In this document: positions 1 through 8,401 of the stretch, piece by piece | Layout: each line of letters opens with the position of its first letter | Numbering within the stretch: position 1 is the first letter of the stretch | Source of the DNA: Lachnospiraceae bacterium UBA4316 | GTDB lineage: Bacteria > Bacillota > Clostridia > Lachnospirales > Lachnospiraceae | NCBI GenBank assembly: GCA_002394535.1 | Contig: DGUG01000105.1 | Location: forward strand, 1 to 28,954 | DNA: 28,954 bases | Direction: 5' to 3' | Notes under the pieces: generated by a model | Databases searched by the model: none | The model's input: only the letters and a program-made list of their open reading frames with translations | Told to the model about the DNA's origin: nothing | Made by a program: the position numbers and the translations under genes

Positions 1-769
1 CAATCTGGTGCATGGACGAAAGAGCATATCCAACCATGGAGGCTGCACCCTCCTGATCCGAAGAAAGCGCCTGCATTACTTTAGAAAAAATCTCAGCAAT
101 TTTGCGTGAATTGTTCATTCTGGAAAAATCATTCTCCAGTTCTTCATCTTCACCTTCACTAAGTGCCGCTGCTTCGATCTCCCCCGCAACAAACTTCGAG
201 TAATCAAGATCCTGTGCTACCGTGTCCTTTGATGCGGAAGCCTTCTCATACTCTTCCTTTGCGGATCTGTATTCGTCATAAAGCCCGTTGAGTTTACATA
301 ACTCATCATCAAATCCATCTTTACAAAAGCTGTCAAGCAGGATTTTGTGATTTTTCTTATAGAGGAGTGACTGATGCTCGTGCTGTCCGTGAATATCAAT
401 AAGATATTCGGCAATATCACGAATCTTCGACGCCGGAACAGACTCTCCGTTCACCTTGCATCCGGCCTTTCCGTTAACGATACGGCGCTGAAGAATGACC
501 TGATCGTCGGTTAACATAATATCAAGTTTTTCGAGTTCACTCTTTGTTTTTTCATCATCAATCGAAAAAACAAGCTCACAGAGCGCATAATCACAATCCG
601 ATCTGACAATGTCCTTCGGCATTCTGGCCCCAAGGGCAAAATTAACAGAATCGATAATGATCGATTTTCCGGCACCGGTCTCACCTGTGAGAATATTGAG
701 ACCTTCGGTAAAATCAATCTCAACATCATCTATGAGTGCTATATTTTTAACGTGTAAACTCTGAAGCAT
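1..769 (-). CDS. recN: DNA repair ATPase RecN (N-terminal part, runs off left edge)
   Basis: About 256 N-terminal codons of RecN, an SMC-like ATPase that acts at DNA double-strand breaks. The frame is open to the window edge. ATG at 769 is preceded by AGAGG. The protein opens with the family-typical MLQSLHVKNIALIDDVEI, followed by a Walker A motif GETGAGKS at residues 29-36. Further on is a segment DIHGQHEHQSLL, characteristic of RecN just before its coiled coil. It starts only 10 bases after the argR stop, and argR-recN adjacency is common in Firmicutes, so it is probably the last or near-last gene of the asp23-recN operon. The second half of the coiled coil, the signature motif and Walker B lie outside the window. 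No LexA-type site was seen close to the start. Confidence 0.95.
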   Translation of the reverse strand, partial: MLQSLHVKNIALIDDVEIDFTEGLNILTGETGAGKSIIIDSVNFALGARMPKDIVRSDCDYALCELVFSIDDEKTKSELEKLDIMLTDDQVILQRRIVNGKAGCKVNGESVPASKIRDIAEYLIDIHGQHEHQSLLYKKNHKILLDSFCKDGFDDELCKLNGLYDEYRSAKEEYEKASASKDTVAQDLDYSKFVAGEIEAAALSEGEDEELENDFSRMNNSRKIAEIFSKVMQALSSDQEGAASMVGYALSSMHQI

Positions 770-779
770 AATCCTCTGT

Positions 780-1241
780 CTAATTATCCGTACTTCCTAT
801 AAGTTTCTCTATCGCTTCCGTTACGGTCCCAATATCGTCACATGAGCGTATCGCGCACATAATGGTATCATCTCCCGCAATGCAGCCAACCATCTTCGGA
901 ATAGAAAGCGCATCGATTGCCGCTGCTACCGCCATTGCCATTCCCGAGACTGTCTTGATAACCAGAATGTTTGATGCTGCCTCCATTGAAACGAATCCGG
1001 CCTTTAGTATTCCCACCAGTCTGTCTCCGTCAACCGTTTCCTTCGTCCCCGACGCTGCATAGCACTGCCTGCCCGAAGATGAAGGAACCTTTTTTAAGTT
1101 AAGTTGTTTAATATCTCTCGATACGGTTGCCTGTGTTACGGTAAAACCCGCTTCCCTAAGCAGCCTTGCAAGCTCCTCCTGGGTCTCCACCTCGGATGAA
1201 CGTACTATATCCATTATTTTCTGGTGTCTGTAGTTTTTCAT
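780..1241 (-). CDS. argR: arginine repressor ArgR
   Basis: A 153-residue protein of the usual ArgR length. An N-terminal winged helix (about residues 1-70) carries the recognition segment TQATVSRDIKQL, with S41 and R42. The C-terminal oligomerisation and arginine-binding domain has GCIAGDDTIMCAIRS, matching the conserved GDDT region that contacts arginine. ArgR family proteins repress arginine synthesis genes and activate catabolism when arginine is bound. The gene lies between nadK (31 bases upstream) and recN (10 bases downstream) in the same direction, as in many Firmicutes. This position implies co-transcription with repair and cofactor genes rather than with arginine genes. Some Clostridia have several ArgR paralogues, so the in vivo targets are not certain. 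Confidence 0.96.
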   Translation of the reverse strand: MKNYRHQKIMDIVRSSEVETQEELARLLREAGFTVTQATVSRDIKQLNLKKVPSSSGRQCYAASGTKETVDGDRLVGILKAGFVSMEAASNILVIKTVSGMAMAVAAAIDALSIPKMVGCIAGDDTIMCAIRSCDDIGTVTEAIEKLIGSTDN

Positions 1242-1272
1242 AAATATCCTTTCAAGGACACATTTTTAGCGG

Positions 1273-2124
1273 TCACATCTTTCTTGAGAGCACTTCGAGA
1301 AAACTTTCCTTGGAAAGCTTTATCAGTTTGATTCTCGCCTCAGCCTTTTTGATTATGACTTCATCATCCTCGGAAAGAATTCTCTCGCCTGTCCCGTCAA
1401 AATAAACGGCGGCAGTTCTGCTGCGTCTTGAGGAAGATTTTACAACTTTAATCACTATTGTATCCGATCCGGACAGAACAACCGAACGGCTCACTACCTG
1501 AAGCGGACAGATGGGTGTGATAACGATCATGGATGACCCGGGCTCGACAATGGGACCTCCGGCAGACATGTTGTATGCGGTTGATCCGGTAGGGGTGGCG
1601 ACGATTATTCCGTCTGCAGACATCGTAGTCAGATATGTACCGTTGACCTCTATACGGTATGATACGACGGTGGAACCCGGTGTCTTTACAACTATGTCAT
1701 TTACAGCATAAGAGCCACCGCTGTTTTTGCCATCAATAACAGGCGTTCCCGAAAGAACCATCCTCTCACCTATCTCGTAATCATCATTTATCAGTCTATC
1801 AAGAGCAGGTGTTATGTTTTCTTTGTCCACTTCTGCCAGATACCCGAGATGTCCGAGATTAACACCGATCATCGGTATCTGTTTCGGGGCCAGTATTCCG
1901 GCTGACTGGATAAATGTTCCGTCTCCTCCGAGAACAATCACAGCATCGGTATCATCGGAAAGTTCCCTGATTCTGCATATCTCGCTGCTGTCGGCAGCGC
2001 TGTCCCGCTCTATCGCAACGTAATCACATGATTTGTTGCGCGAGGCAAAATACCTGCAAATCTCTTTTGCACGCTGGCTTCCCTCATCCCTTGTTTCGTT
2101 TGTGATTACAAAAAACCTGTCCAT
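1273..2124 (-). CDS. nadK: NAD kinase
   Basis: A 283-residue ATP-NAD kinase, which makes NADP from NAD in the cytoplasm. The GGDGT motif is at residues 66-70 inside VIVLGGDGTFIQSAG. The second diagnostic motif, DGIIVATPTGSTAYNMSAGGP, lies at about residues 171-191. The usual NE pair before the second domain appears here as ND (VNDIVV, residues 141-145), a conservative change. The start ATG (2122-2124) directly abuts the TAA of tlyA (2125-2127), so the two are very likely translationally coupled. Length and motif order match single-domain bacterial NadK. Confidence 0.96.
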   Translation of the reverse strand: MDRFFVITNETRDEGSQRAKEICRYFASRNKSCDYVAIERDSAADSSEICRIRELSDDTDAVIVLGGDGTFIQSAGILAPKQIPMIGVNLGHLGYLAEVDKENITPALDRLINDDYEIGERMVLSGTPVIDGKNSGGSYAVNDIVVKTPGSTVVSYRIEVNGTYLTTMSADGIIVATPTGSTAYNMSAGGPIVEPGSSMIVITPICPLQVVSRSVVLSGSDTIVIKVVKSSSRRSRTAAVYFDGTGERILSEDDEVIIKKAEARIKLIKLSKESFLEVLSRKM

Positions 2125-2928
2125 TTACAGCCTCTCGAATGCGGTATCAACCGTTATTTTAATATCGTTCCTAAGTTTTTCCGAAAGAGACTCTCCCTCT
2201 TTTTCCAGAAAAATAAGGTACTCTATGTTCCCCTCCGGACCCTTTATCGGTGAATACGTAAGTCCTATCGGAGACAGGCGAGTGTCTTCTGCTATGCCTA
2301 TAACCTTATCTATTACATCTTTATGAACTTTTTTATCCCTGACTACTCCCTTTTTGCCGACCTGATCTCTTCCTGCTTCAAACTGAGGCTTTATGAGGCA
2401 AACCATCCTTGCGTGATCTCTAAGAAGCGGATAGGCCGCCGGCAGTATTTTATCAAGTGAAATGAAGGACACGTCCGCTGACGCAAAATCAATCGGATCT
2501 TTTACCTGATCAGCCGTCACGTACCTGAAATTTGTTTTCTCCATGCAGACAACGCGCCCGTCACATCTAAGCTTCCACGCAAGCTGGGCGGTTCCAGAAT
2601 CTATGGCATATACCTTTGCTGCCCCATTCTGAAGCATGCAGTCGGTAAAACCTCCTGTTGAACTTCCTATGTCCATACAGATTAGACCGTCAAGATCTAT
2701 TCCAAACTCTCCTACTGCTTTCTCAAGCTTAAGTCCCCCGCGGCTCACATATTTCAAAGGATTTTCCCGTACTACTATATCTTCTTCATTTTCATCAAAA
2801 GATGCACCGGCTTTGTCTTCGCGCTGTCCTTTAACAAAAACGTTGCCACTCATTATTATAGCTTTGGCTTTTTCTCGCGATTCGGCAAGACCTCTTTCGG
2901 TAAGTAAAACATCAAGCCTTTTTTTCAT
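2125..2928 (-). CDS. tlyA: TlyA family rRNA 2'-O-methyltransferase (S4 + FtsJ-like)
   Basis: 267 residues. An S4 RNA-binding domain (about 1-60, MKKRLDVLLTERGLAESREK) is followed by a Rossmann methyltransferase of the FtsJ/RrmJ type. The linker VSRGGLKLEKAV and the SAM-binding motif DIGSSTGGFTD (residues 86-96) are typical of TlyA. Characterised TlyA proteins methylate ribose 2'-OH groups in 16S and/or 23S rRNA and affect capreomycin sensitivity; older annotations call them hemolysins. The dxs-tlyA-nadK-argR-recN order is widespread in Gram-positive bacteria. The start overlaps the end of dxs by 17 bases. Whether this enzyme modifies one or both rRNAs (TlyAI versus TlyAII) cannot be read with certainty from the sequence. 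Confidence 0.93.
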   Translation of the reverse strand: MKKRLDVLLTERGLAESREKAKAIIMSGNVFVKGQREDKAGASFDENEEDIVVRENPLKYVSRGGLKLEKAVGEFGIDLDGLICMDIGSSTGGFTDCMLQNGAAKVYAIDSGTAQLAWKLRCDGRVVCMEKTNFRYVTADQVKDPIDFASADVSFISLDKILPAAYPLLRDHARMVCLIKPQFEAGRDQVGKKGVVRDKKVHKDVIDKVIGIAEDTRLSPIGLTYSPIKGPEGNIEYLIFLEKEGESLSEKLRNDIKITVDTAFERL

Positions 2929-4777
2929 GATCTATAATCTTCTCCACTATAGATTCGCAGTCTATACCGACCTCATGTGCAAGGATACTGACGTTTCCGT
3001 GTTCAACATAGTCGTCCGGAAGGGCACATACGAGAATATCGATATCAAGTCCCATCTCGTCGGCGCATTTTCTTACTTTTTCACCGAATCCACCGCTTTC
3101 CACGTTTTCTTCCATCGTAACGATCAATCTGTGCTGTTTGGCAAGATAACCTACCATTTCCTCGTCGATAGGTTTGACAAATCGTGCATTTATTATCGAA
3201 ACGTGCTTTCCGTATTCGTTCTTGAGTGTATTCCTTACCTGTTCGGCAACCTTGACCATGCTGCCCACTGCAAACAGCGCAATTCCGGACTCTTCATATA
3301 TTACCTCACTCTGTCCGAGTATAATTGGTTTCCTGTATTCCTCAAGTCCGTCGTATGCAAGACCTCTCGGATACCTCACCGCGATCGGTGCTCCAAACTT
3401 AACAGCAAATTTGAGCATGTCGGACAGCTCCCACTTGTTCTTCGGTGCCATGATTGTCATATTCGGAATACTTGACAGATAGGACAGATCAAAGATTCCC
3501 TGGTGTGTTTCGCCGTCCGCACCAACGATTCCGGCTCTGTCAATCGCAAAAATAACCGGAAGATCCTGGATACAAACATCATGAATAATCTGATCATACG
3601 CCCTCTGAAGGAAGGAAGAATATATAGCAACAACCGGAATAAATCCACCTGCCGCAAGCCCTGCCGCAAATGTCACGGCATGTTCCTCCGCTATTCCGAC
3701 ATCAAAGAATCTCTCCGGGTACTTGCGGGAAAACCGTTTAAGTCCGGTTCCGTCCGGCATAGCCGCGGTTACCGCGCATACTTTTGGATTGCGCTCACCG
3801 AGTTTGATCATTACTGTTGAGAATACATCGGTATAATTTGCTTTTGTTCTGTTGACCGAAGGAAGTCCCGTTTCAATATCAAAAGGCTCGGCTCCGTGGA
3901 ATCTCGCCGGATGGCGTTCTGCCGGAGCATAACCTTTTCCCTTCTGCGTAAGAACATGAACTATTACGCACTTCGGATATCTTCTCGCTTCTTTGAAAAC
4001 CTTTACCATTGACTTGATATCATGTCCGTCGACAGGTCCTAAGTATGTGATTCCCATATCCTCGAAGAACATTCCCGGGACTACAAGCTGTTTGAAACTG
4101 CTCTTGTACTTCTTCAGTTTATCTACTACGGCAACGCCTCCCGGGATTTTGTTAAGCGCATCCTCGAGACCCATCTTGAAGTTTCTGTATGCGTCCGCCG
4201 TACGGATATCCTGCAGATAACTTGACATTCCTCCCACATTTTCAGCAATCGACATGTTGTTATCATTAAGCACAATCACATAATTGGTCTTAAGTGAAGC
4301 CGCATTGTTAAGAGCTTCGTAAGCCATACCACCCGTAAGTGCCCCGTCACCGATTACTGCATATACTCCGTAATCCTCACCTGCAAGATCTCTTGCTTTT
4401 GCAAGTCCCAATCCGGCCGAGATAGAAGTCGAAGAATGGCCTGTATCAAAGGCATCGCAGTTGCTTTCTCTTCTTTTCGGAAATCCGCTTATACCACCGA
4501 ACTTTCGCAGTGTATCAAACTCATCCTTTCTTCCGGTAAGTATCTTATGGGTGTAGCTCTGATGTCCCACATCCCATACTATCCGGTCTCTCGGCAGATC
4601 TGCCACAAGATGAAGTGCCATTGTAAGCTCAACGGCACCTAAGTTTGATCCTAAATGCCCACCGTTCACACTGATCTTTTCTATAAGAAAATCCCGGATC
4701 TCCTGAGCCAGTTCATCCAGATCACCAGCTCCTACATCCTTTATATCATTTGTCTTATTTATCGAGTCAAGTATCAT
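2912..4777 (-). CDS. dxs: 1-deoxy-D-xylulose-5-phosphate synthase
   Basis: A 621-residue thiamine-diphosphate enzyme that condenses pyruvate and glyceraldehyde 3-phosphate, the first step of the MEP isoprenoid pathway. The ThDP motif begins at GDG 143-145 (VIGDGALTGGMAYEALNNA) and ends at NDNNMS (171-176). HLGSNLGAVELT near the N-terminus and GIAEEHAVTFAAGLAAGG in the pyrimidine domain are also typical. Full length for the family. The C-terminus overlaps tlyA by 17 bases and the start overlaps the end of xseB by 11 bases, so it sits in a continuous translational chain. In many relatives a polyprenyl synthetase gene (ispA) separates xseB and dxs; it is absent here. Confidence 0.97.
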   Translation of the reverse strand: MILDSINKTNDIKDVGAGDLDELAQEIRDFLIEKISVNGGHLGSNLGAVELTMALHLVADLPRDRIVWDVGHQSYTHKILTGRKDEFDTLRKFGGISGFPKRRESNCDAFDTGHSSTSISAGLGLAKARDLAGEDYGVYAVIGDGALTGGMAYEALNNAASLKTNYVIVLNDNNMSIAENVGGMSSYLQDIRTADAYRNFKMGLEDALNKIPGGVAVVDKLKKYKSSFKQLVVPGMFFEDMGITYLGPVDGHDIKSMVKVFKEARRYPKCVIVHVLTQKGKGYAPAERHPARFHGAEPFDIETGLPSVNRTKANYTDVFSTVMIKLGERNPKVCAVTAAMPDGTGLKRFSRKYPERFFDVGIAEEHAVTFAAGLAAGGFIPVVAIYSSFLQRAYDQIIHDVCIQDLPVIFAIDRAGIVGADGETHQGIFDLSYLSSIPNMTIMAPKNKWELSDMLKFAVKFGAPIAVRYPRGLAYDGLEEYRKPIILGQSEVIYEESGIALFAVGSMVKVAEQVRNTLKNEYGKHVSIINARFVKPIDEEMVGYLAKQHRLIVTMEENVESGGFGEKVRKCADEMGLDIDILVCALPDDYVEHGNVSILAHEVGIDCESIVEKIIDHEKKA

Positions 4778-4952
4778 CTTCTTCTGCCAGCTTTGCTACT
4801 TTCTTTTCAACATCATCAATTATACTTCTGCACCCGTCCAGAAGTTCCATGCCTTCCTTATATACCGCAAATGACTCTTCAAGCGGGAGGGAATCGTCCG
4901 AGAGTTTATCCATTACTTCATCTATTTTCGCAAAAGTCTCTTCAAGTGTCAT
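4767..4952 (-). CDS. xseB: exodeoxyribonuclease VII small subunit
   Basis: A 61-residue acidic helical protein. MTLEETFAKIDEVMDKL, the central LPLEESFAVYKEGMELL and the trailing VEKKVAKL match the conserved pattern of XseB. ExoVII (XseA plus several XseB copies) degrades single-stranded DNA to short oligonucleotides. The gene follows xseA after a single base and overlaps dxs by 11 bases. Size and position leave little doubt. Confidence 0.92.
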   Translation of the reverse strand: MTLEETFAKIDEVMDKLSDDSLPLEESFAVYKEGMELLDGCRSIIDDVEKKVAKLAEEDDT

Positions 4953-4953
4953 T

Positions 4954-6153
4954 TTACTCCCTCTTTTCTATTCCTGTTGCAGTCGCCCTGATAACGCCTT
5001 CGCGCATTATAAGTCTTAAGTTATCTCCCGGATTTACAGTTGTGATATCCGTAACCTTCAGTCCGTTATCATCTGTAACCGCAGCAAATCCGTGTCCTAT
5101 TTTTTCAAGCGGTGAGAGTGCTTTGTACTTTTCTATATATATAAGCACCTTGTGCTTTGCCACGTCAAGTTTCCTGTTCATAAGGTCTTCGAGCTTCTGC
5201 GCTTTATTCTGGTACAGAGCACGCTGAAGTCTGATTTTCGACGCCGGGCTCAGTGCTTCCATTCGAAGCGCTCTCTGACGCAGAGCCCCTCTCTTGTCGT
5301 CTATATGTTTTGTCATCATTCTCTCGAGCATCATGGTTCGCATATTAACGTCGCGGACAAAATCATCATATAAAAAAACCGTGATTTCCGCAGCAGCTGA
5401 TGGCGTCGGCACGTGAACATCCGCGACCATATCCGTTATAGACTCGTCATCACCATGTCCGACTGCAGACACTATAGGAACCGCACAATTAAAGATCGCC
5501 ATTGCAAGCGCTTCATCGTTAAATGCCGACAGATCCTCATCAGATCCGCCCCCACGCCCGACTATAATAACATCTACTCCTTCTTTTTCAAGTGCCCTTA
5601 TCCCTGCAATGATAGTATCCGAAGCACCTTCCCCCTGAACTTTGGCGGGATGAAGGACTATTTCTACTCCCGGATTTCGGCGGCCTGCGACCTGTCTGAT
5701 ATCATGAATCACAGATCCGGTAGGTGATGTCACTACACCGATCCTGAAAGAGTACTTTGGAACCGGTTTCTTGTACATAGGATCAAACACACCCATTTCC
5801 GACAGTTTCTGTTTAAGGCGCTCGAGTTCTTCCTTCTCGGCTCCTTCCCCGGCCTTTTTGATACTTGTAACATATAATTGGTAACTGCCGGATCTTTCGT
5901 AAATATTAACTGAACCGCAGGCTTCTATTCTATCCCCGTCTGACAGCTTCTGCCGAAGCCTGGCTGCATTTGATCGGAACATAACTGCTGACAATATTCC
6001 CGAATCATCTTTTAAAGTGAAATATATATGACCTGAGGAGTGGAACTTTAAATTGCTTACCTCTCCCGATACAATAACAGAATGCAGGAGATAATCCTGC
6101 GTAAACATATTCTTGATATAGGCATTAATCTGCCCGACAGTATAAACATTCAT
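4954..6153 (-). CDS. xseA: exodeoxyribonuclease VII large subunit
   Basis: A 399-residue catalytic subunit of ExoVII. An N-terminal OB-fold (about residues 1-100, including VSNLKFHSSGHIYFTLKDD) binds single-stranded DNA. The catalytic core contains GVVTSPTGSVIHDI and IIVGRGGGSDEDLSAFND, both characteristic of XseA, followed by a helical region that would recruit XseB. Typical length. The start lies 8 bases after the nusB stop. The order nusB-xseA-xseB is usual for Clostridia, although folD, often between nusB and xseA in Bacillus, is not present. Confidence 0.96.
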   Translation of the reverse strand: MNVYTVGQINAYIKNMFTQDYLLHSVIVSGEVSNLKFHSSGHIYFTLKDDSGILSAVMFRSNAARLRQKLSDGDRIEACGSVNIYERSGSYQLYVTSIKKAGEGAEKEELERLKQKLSEMGVFDPMYKKPVPKYSFRIGVVTSPTGSVIHDIRQVAGRRNPGVEIVLHPAKVQGEGASDTIIAGIRALEKEGVDVIIVGRGGGSDEDLSAFNDEALAMAIFNCAVPIVSAVGHGDDESITDMVADVHVPTPSAAAEITVFLYDDFVRDVNMRTMMLERMMTKHIDDKRGALRQRALRMEALSPASKIRLQRALYQNKAQKLEDLMNRKLDVAKHKVLIYIEKYKALSPLEKIGHGFAAVTDDNGLKVTDITTVNPGDNLRLIMREGVIRATATGIEKRE

Positions 6154-6161
6154 AAAACAGA

Positions 6162-6590
6162 CTATTTTGCCAGCGTTGCCAAAATCCCGTTGACAAACGA
6201 CCCCGAAGAATCCTGACCGAATCTCTTGGCAAGTTCTACGGCCTCATCAATGGCAACCCCGACAGGAATATTGTCATCATAGAGCATCTCATATATAGCA
6301 AGTCTCAAGACAGACAATTCTACCTTACCTATCCTTGCAATACTCCATCCTTTTGCGGATCTGTCTATCATACCGTCAATTTCAGGAAGGTGTTCTATGA
6401 TACGGTCATATTTTTCTCTGATATACTCCCTGTCAGGCGCCGGAATATCAGATCCGGTACTTTCATGATCTTCATCTGCAAAAGTATCCTCAAAAAACAG
6501 ACGAACCTGATCCGGCATATCTTCCGGCGAATTAAACTCTACTCGAAACAGGAGCTTAAACAGATGCTCCCTAACCAACGATCTTGTCAT
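6162..6590 (-). CDS. nusB: transcription antitermination factor NusB
   Basis: A 142-residue all-helical RNA-binding protein. The N-terminus MTRSLVREHLFKLLFRVEF and the C-terminal IARIGKVELSVLRLAIYEML and VAIDEAVELAKRFG are diagnostic of NusB. With NusE (S10) it binds boxA in rRNA leaders and supports antitermination of rRNA operons. The start codon overlaps the asp23 stop in an ATGA arrangement (6587-6590), so the two genes are coupled. It is followed at 8 bases by xseA. Confidence 0.95.
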   Translation of the reverse strand: MTRSLVREHLFKLLFRVEFNSPEDMPDQVRLFFEDTFADEDHESTGSDIPAPDREYIREKYDRIIEHLPEIDGMIDRSAKGWSIARIGKVELSVLRLAIYEMLYDDNIPVGVAIDEAVELAKRFGQDSSGSFVNGILATLAK

Positions 6591-6946
6591 TTTAAATCCA
6601 CACCGGCAATCCTTACATTTACATCCGAAACCTCAAGACCTGTCATATTCTCTACAGCGGTTCTGACACGTTCCTGAACGGCTTTGCCTACTGTGGGAAG
6701 GGAATACCCGTACTTAACAACAATCGCCATATCAACGGATACGATCTTCTCGCATACCTCTATACGAAGGTCTTTGGTATGATTCTTGATGCCTACTATA
6801 TTCTTAAACTCGTTAGGTTTGCCGCTTCCTACGATATAAGAAACGCCCTCGATCTCTCCAGCAGCTATAACCGCGATATTGGCAACAACCTCATCCGAAA
6901 TGCGGACATCACCCAATACTTCATCACTTGCATAGTTTTCTTCCAT
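6587..6946 (-). CDS. Asp23/Gls24 family envelope stress response protein
   Basis: A 119-residue protein when started at ATG 6946, which has GGAGG seven bases upstream (6954-6958); an in-frame ATG further upstream at 6979 lacks such a site. The core (VLGDVRISDEVVANIAVIAAGEIEGV, then VDMAIVVKYGYSLPTVGKAVQERVRTAVENMTGL) is the Asp23/Gls24 (DUF322) fold. Such proteins are linked to envelope stress and can be membrane-tethered through AmaP; no AmaP gene is seen next to it. In many Firmicutes the paralogue YqhY sits directly upstream of nusB exactly as here, and in B. subtilis it influences acetyl-CoA carboxylase; this gene is more likely the YqhY orthologue. It appears to be the first gene of the nusB-recN cluster. 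Confidence 0.9.
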   Translation of the reverse strand: MEENYASDEVLGDVRISDEVVANIAVIAAGEIEGVSYIVGSGKPNEFKNIVGIKNHTKDLRIEVCEKIVSVDMAIVVKYGYSLPTVGKAVQERVRTAVENMTGLEVSDVNVRIAGVDLK

Positions 6947-7015
6947 CGTTTTTCCTCCAAAACACAACATTTTATGCAAACGTTACTAGTGATTTTAACA
7001 CAACGTACTTATTTT

Positions 7016-8401
7016 TCATAGAGAAATCATGATCAAATTTCTCTCCGCGAACTCAACGTACCTGACATTCGTTCTGCCAAGATACTCAAACACATTCTGT
7101 TCGTCAAACAAATGCTTTCTGATCTCGTTATATACTTCCGGTGAGGATGCCTTGATAAACATTATGCGCTCGCCGGATGCAACGGATGATTCAAACGCCC
7201 GATAAAACTTATCCGGGTCGACACCGGTAAAATACAGCCCTTCATGGATGTAGTAATTATCCTCCATCGAATTACAGTACGGCATTGCTACTACAGGCTC
7301 CGGTTTATGGGTTTCGTTAATGTATGCATCATCAACAAGGAAGAACTCATAATTGACATCAATACTATCAGATGTCATACCATCGACATTCATAAGGGTA
7401 ATAGCGGCATCTCCCCATGTAACATCAATGTTATAATACATTCCGTTACACTTTACTATATTCCATACATGTCCGCCCCACTCGGCATTTTCGATGTCGG
7501 CAAGATCTTCCGGGTCCGGTACCCCTCCGCTTCCGCATGCTGTTCCGTTAACAAGCGTACAAAATATACCCATTTTGTTAAGGATAAGCTGCATCGCTTT
7601 TGTATAACCCTGGCAAACCGTCTGTCCGTTTTCAACAACACTTAAAATATTCTGGTTATTTATCGACTCGGGGACGTACTCATTATTCCGGATAAGATAA
7701 TCATAAACGTACCTGATCCTGTCGTAATCACTTCCATCTCCCGAATAGCCATCCACTACATGTCTGACGTATTCGTCGATTCGAGTCCTGCCCCTCTCAA
7801 CATCACTTTGCGACATCGTATAAGTCCCGGAAAAAACAATCTTCTTAAGCACATTCCCGCTCATGTATTTCCCGATAGAATATCCTTTTACGTAGAAAAT
7901 TTCGGGATGATCGACCATAACAGCTCGAAAAGCAAGGTCAATCTCATCGGGATCTTTGCTGGTTAACTCAACTTTTTCCAGAAGATCACTTAAAATAGCA
8001 TAAATCTCCTGATAACATGTTTTACAGGAATCGGAGAGTTTACTGTATGCATAATTATAATCTTCGGAAACCGAGAGATTCTGAGCAACCTGCGCGAGAT
8101 TTCTTGCAGGAAGGGTTTCAGCAGCATTATCCTCTGCCTCTCCCCCATCTATAACATTCACGCTCGTCTCATGAACGTCACCATTTATATCAATTACTTT
8201 AATTGCCCCTGCGCCCGAAGCCCGATCTTCAATTCCGGAATCATTCGAGCTCTTACTGTCAGTTTCAATAACGCCTGTTTCGAATATGGTGTCCTGTATT
8301 TTTTGCAAAGTGTTACATCCACACAGACTACCAAAAACGATCGCCGTTATTATAATACGTGATATTTTATTGAGGCTCCTAGTTTCTCGAGAACTCTTCA
8401 A
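7016..8401 (-). CDS. transglutaminase-like lipoprotein
   Basis: 461 residues, starting at TTG 8401 with GAGGG eight bases upstream; it overlaps the end of prfC by 23 bases. The N-terminus has a basic stretch, a hydrophobic segment (IIITAIVFGSL) and a lipobox-like LCGC with the predicted lipidated Cys at residue 29. A low-complexity linker follows (about 40-110). The C-terminal half contains a transglutaminase/protease-like core with a Cys-His-Asp triad readable as C263 (NGQTVCQGYTKAM), H311 (GGHVWNIV) and D326 (YYNIDVTWGD). It is probably exported and anchored to the outer face of the membrane; a peptidase or peptidoglycan/protein-crosslink role is typical of the superfamily, but the substrate is unknown. 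The link to prfC may be only positional. Confidence 0.8.
   Translation of the reverse strand: MKSSRETRSLNKISRIIITAIVFGSLCGCNTLQKIQDTIFETGVIETDSKSSNDSGIEDRASGAGAIKVIDINGDVHETSVNVIDGGEAEDNAAETLPARNLAQVAQNLSVSEDYNYAYSKLSDSCKTCYQEIYAILSDLLEKVELTSKDPDEIDLAFRAVMVDHPEIFYVKGYSIGKYMSGNVLKKIVFSGTYTMSQSDVERGRTRIDEYVRHVVDGYSGDGSDYDRIRYVYDYLIRNNEYVPESINNQNILSVVENGQTVCQGYTKAMQLILNKMGIFCTLVNGTACGSGGVPDPEDLADIENAEWGGHVWNIVKCNGMYYNIDVTWGDAAITLMNVDGMTSDSIDVNYEFFLVDDAYINETHKPEPVVAMPYCNSMEDNYYIHEGLYFTGVDPDKFYRAFESSVASGERIMFIKASSPEVYNEIRKHLFDEQNVFEYLGRTNVRYVEFAERNLIMISL

Noticed and set aside
2636..3475. Long plus-strand frame opposite tlyA and dxs
   Set aside because: It lies fully antisense to two strongly conserved genes and has no recognisable domain or start signals.
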